A DNA stretch of 5,870 bases from Candidatus Aminicenantota bacterium (GTDB lineage Bacteria > Acidobacteriota > UBA6911 > RPQK01 > JAJDTT01). Numbering within the stretch: position 1 is the stretch's first letter; every line of letters starts with the position of its first letter. The position numbers were made by a program, and so were the translations under genes. Positions 4,106 through 5,870 of the stretch are shown piece after piece. The stretch lies in assembly GCA_026706325.1 (NCBI GenBank), contig JAPOYZ010000326.1, positions 1 to 5,870 on the forward strand, written 5' to 3'. The notes below the pieces were generated by a model. That model was given only the letters and a program-made list of their open reading frames with translations, made no database searches and had not been told where the DNA came from.

Positions 4106-5870
4106 GCCGGTCAGGATCAGGAGCTCAATGCGGCCCTGATCGGGGCCGCCGTGGAGGGCCGCACCGATCAGGTCGCGGCCTTGCTGGACCGGGGCGCCAG
4201 CGTGTTGGTCCGGGACCCGGATGGATTGAATCCGCTCATGTACGCCGCCATGGGCGGGAATGAACAGACCGTGCGCCTGCTCCTTGCCCGGGGGTCGGAG
4301 TTGGAGGCCAGGACCAGGGACGGCGCCACCGCCCTGATGATCGCTGCCGGCTCAGGTCACGTCGGCGCGGTTCGTGCCCTGGTGGAGGCGAGAGCGGACA
4401 TTGCCTCCACCGACTCCAGTGGACACACTCCCTTGGTCTGGGCAGTTCTGGGAGGGAACGTGGGGGTGGTCCGGACTCTACTTGCGGCCGGGGCCGGACC
4501 CGACGCGCAAGACAAGACGGGCTGGACCGTCCTGATGCGGGCTTCGTCCCAGGGAGACCTTCCTGTCGTCGGGGCTCTACTTGAAAGAGGAGCCAAGGTC
4601 GGGACCCGGAGCCGGGACAACTGGACGGCGCTTGCCCTGGCGCTGTTTGAGGAACACGGACGAACGGCTGCTCTCCTGGTCCGCCATGGAGCCGATGTCG
4701 ATGAGATCGACGTCAACGGCATACCGCTCCTGATGCACGCGGCGTCCGGGGGAAAGACCGAAGCAGCCCGATTTCTGCTGGCCCACGGTGCCGCCACCGG
4801 CTTTCGGGACAAGGAAGGCAACGGACCCTTGGCGTCTGCGGCGTATTACGGCTTCGCACCCATCGTCGAGGCGCTGATCCGGGCGGGAGCGGTGGTGGAC
4901 AGCCGCGACAGCCAGGGCCGGACCCCATTGATGCAGGCGGCTTCCCAGGGGAAGGCGGATGTGATCAGGGCGCTGCTCGACGCCGGCGCGGATCCGCGCA
5001 TCAAGTCCAATCGGGGCCAGACGGCTCTGGACCTGGCGGTCTGGTACGACCACACGAAGGTCATCGAAGCGCTGCTGCCGGTCGGAGAAGGGGCCGATGC
5101 TCCCGACGAAGCGGGCCGCACCCTGCTGGTTCATGCCGCTCTGGAAGGGAACGAGGCGACGGTCAAGGTCCTCCTGGCCCGGGGGGCCGATCCGGACCGG
5201 CCGGACCGGGAGGGGAGGACGCCCCTCATTTACGCCGCCCTCCATGGTCACACCGAAGTGGCCCGGCAGCTCATCGACGGCGGCGCCCGGCTCGACTCCC
5301 GGAGCAACGAAGGTTGGACGGCCCTGGGGCTGGCGCTGAGTCAGGACCGCGTTGCCATTGTCGATGCTCTGTTGGCGGCGGGTGTGGACGTGAATTCGGT
5401 CGCCCCCGGCGGCCAGTCGTTCCTGGGAATGGCCGCCTACCGGGGTCGAATCGAGTCGGTGCGGAAACTGCTGAAACGCGGCGCCCGCGTCGGAACCCGG
5501 GGCGCGGGGGGGCAAACGGCTCTCGCCTTCGCGGCGCACCAGGGACTTCCGGAGATCGCGCGGCTGCTGCTGGACCAGGGAGCGGCGCCGGACGTTCAGG
5601 ACGACTCCGGTCGCACTCCATTGATGCAAGCCGCCTGGAACGGTCACGCCGAAGTGGCGGAACTGCTGCTGGACCGGAAGGCCGGGATCGATCGTCAGGA
5701 CCGTGAGGGCGTCACCGCCCTGGCCCTCGCGGCGTCACGAGGGCAGACGGATCTGGTCCGGCTGCTGTTGAGCCGCGGCGCGGATGCCGGCATCCGGAAC
5801 CACCAGGGAAGGACTCCCCTCATGCTGGCTCAAGCGGAAGGCCGAAAGGTCACGGCCAGATTGCTCCAGG
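3998..5870 (+). CDS. Secreted multi-ankyrin-repeat protein (3' end beyond the window)
   Basis: At least 624 residues, with no stop before the right edge. Residues 1-36 form a Sec-type signal peptide: an Arg-containing n-region, hydrophobic FLAQCLVLGLLA (20-31), then SNVFA with likely cleavage after Ala36. From residue 42 onward the protein is all ankyrin repeats: an N-capping unit (42-73), then sixteen full 33-residue units from 74 to 601 and part of another from 602. Most carry the canonical G-x-T-P/A-L, AA-x-x-G and LL-x-x-GA elements. No other domain is visible. Ankyrin repeats bind proteins, so an exported, periplasmic or host-facing interaction role is likely, but the partner is unknown. 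ATG 3998 was chosen for its AGGGA ribosome site and the signal peptide; GTG 3974 is an alternative. Codon use matches the neighbours. It is divergent from the aminotransferase operon. Confidence 0.9.
   Translation, partial: MFRGTGYQVRARPGPRGGEFLAQCLVLGLLASNVFAAGQDQELNAALIGAAVEGRTDQVAALLDRGASVLVRDPDGLNPLMYAAMGGNEQTVRLLLARGSELEARTRDGATALMIAAGSGHVGAVRALVEARADIASTDSSGHTPLVWAVLGGNVGVVRTLLAAGAGPDAQDKTGWTVLMRASSQGDLPVVGALLERGAKVGTRSRDNWTALALALFEEHGRTAALLVRHGADVDEIDVNGIPLLMHAASGGKTEAARFLLAHGAATGFRDKEGNGPLASAAYYGFAPIVEALIRAGAVVDSRDSQGRTPLMQAASQGKADVIRALLDAGADPRIKSNRGQTALDLAVWYDHTKVIEALLPVGEGADAPDEAGRTLLVHAALEGNEATVKVLLARGADPDRPDREGRTPLIYAALHGHTEVARQLIDGGARLDSRSNEGWTALGLALSQDRVAIVDALLAAGVDVNSVAPGGQSFLGMAAYRGRIESVRKLLKRGARVGTRGAGGQTALAFAAHQGLPEIARLLLDQGAAPDVQDDSGRTPLMQAAWNGHAEVAELLLDRKAGIDRQDREGVTALALAASRGQTDLVRLLLSRGADAGIRNHQGRTPLMLAQAEGRKVTARLLQ
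4121..5870 (+). repeat. Array of 99-bp ankyrin-coding repeats (18 units, last one cut by the window)
   Basis: Units of exactly 33 codons start at 4217 and every 99 bp to 5801, preceded by a capping unit at 4121-4216. There are no insertions or deletions across the array. Units are diverged at the DNA level, so this is an old tandem array rather than a fresh expansion. The most similar pairs tested lie seven units (693 bp) apart, for example 4415-4513 with 5108-5206 and 4910-5008 with 5603-5701. Confidence 0.9.

Noticed and set aside
4577..5647. Long open frame (356 codons) on the minus strand under the ankyrin gene
   Set aside because: It is a by-product of GC-rich repeated codons; its translation is low-complexity (Arg, Gly, Pro, Gln), with no recognisable domain.
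4217..5870. CRISPR array or non-coding tandem repeat
   Set aside because: The 99-bp periodicity is fully explained by in-frame ankyrin units; units are too diverged at DNA level, and there are no spacers.

Overview
A GC-rich bacterial window. High G/C at third codon positions, Shine-Dalgarno sites and sigma70-type promoter boxes all fit a free-living or symbiotic bacterium. Gene content alone cannot fix the phylum. A high-GC Acidobacteriota-like or proteobacterial lineage is possible, and long exported ankyrin proteins are often reported from host-associated bacteria such as sponge symbionts, but this is only a guess.

Layout from left to right: (1) the last 45 codons of an unrecognised gene on +, followed by a hairpin/T-run terminator at 203-234; (2) a clear sigma70 promoter (TTGCCT, 17 bp, TATAAT) driving tRNA-Asp(GTC) with an encoded CCA; (3) starting only 18 bp after the tRNA, a 458-residue major facilitator transporter that resembles the anion:cation symporter group; (4) converging on it with 10 bp between the stop codons, a two-gene operon on -, made of a class I PLP aminotransferase and an ornithine cyclodeaminase/mu-crystallin family protein. 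These two overlap by 19 bp, and the second has a strong Shine-Dalgarno and a GTG start; (5) diverging from that operon, a secreted protein made almost wholly of ankyrin repeats, which runs off the right edge after at least 624 residues.

The metabolic part reads as a small amino-acid module. The aminotransferase would convert an amino acid to a 2-oxo acid. An OCD-family enzyme next to it could reduce the cyclic ketimine that forms when the substrate carries a second amino group. The transporter could move a related carboxylate or amino acid. The enzyme pair has the same family composition as plant ALD1 plus SARD4 (lysine to pipecolate), which is the most testable hypothesis here.

The ankyrin protein is the most striking gene. 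Its repeats are exactly 33 residues long with no insertions or deletions for seventeen consecutive units. Features of individual repeats recur every seven units, suggesting growth by duplication of a seven-repeat block. The best promoter for the metabolic operon sits on top of the ankyrin gene's start codon, so transcription of the two units may interfere.
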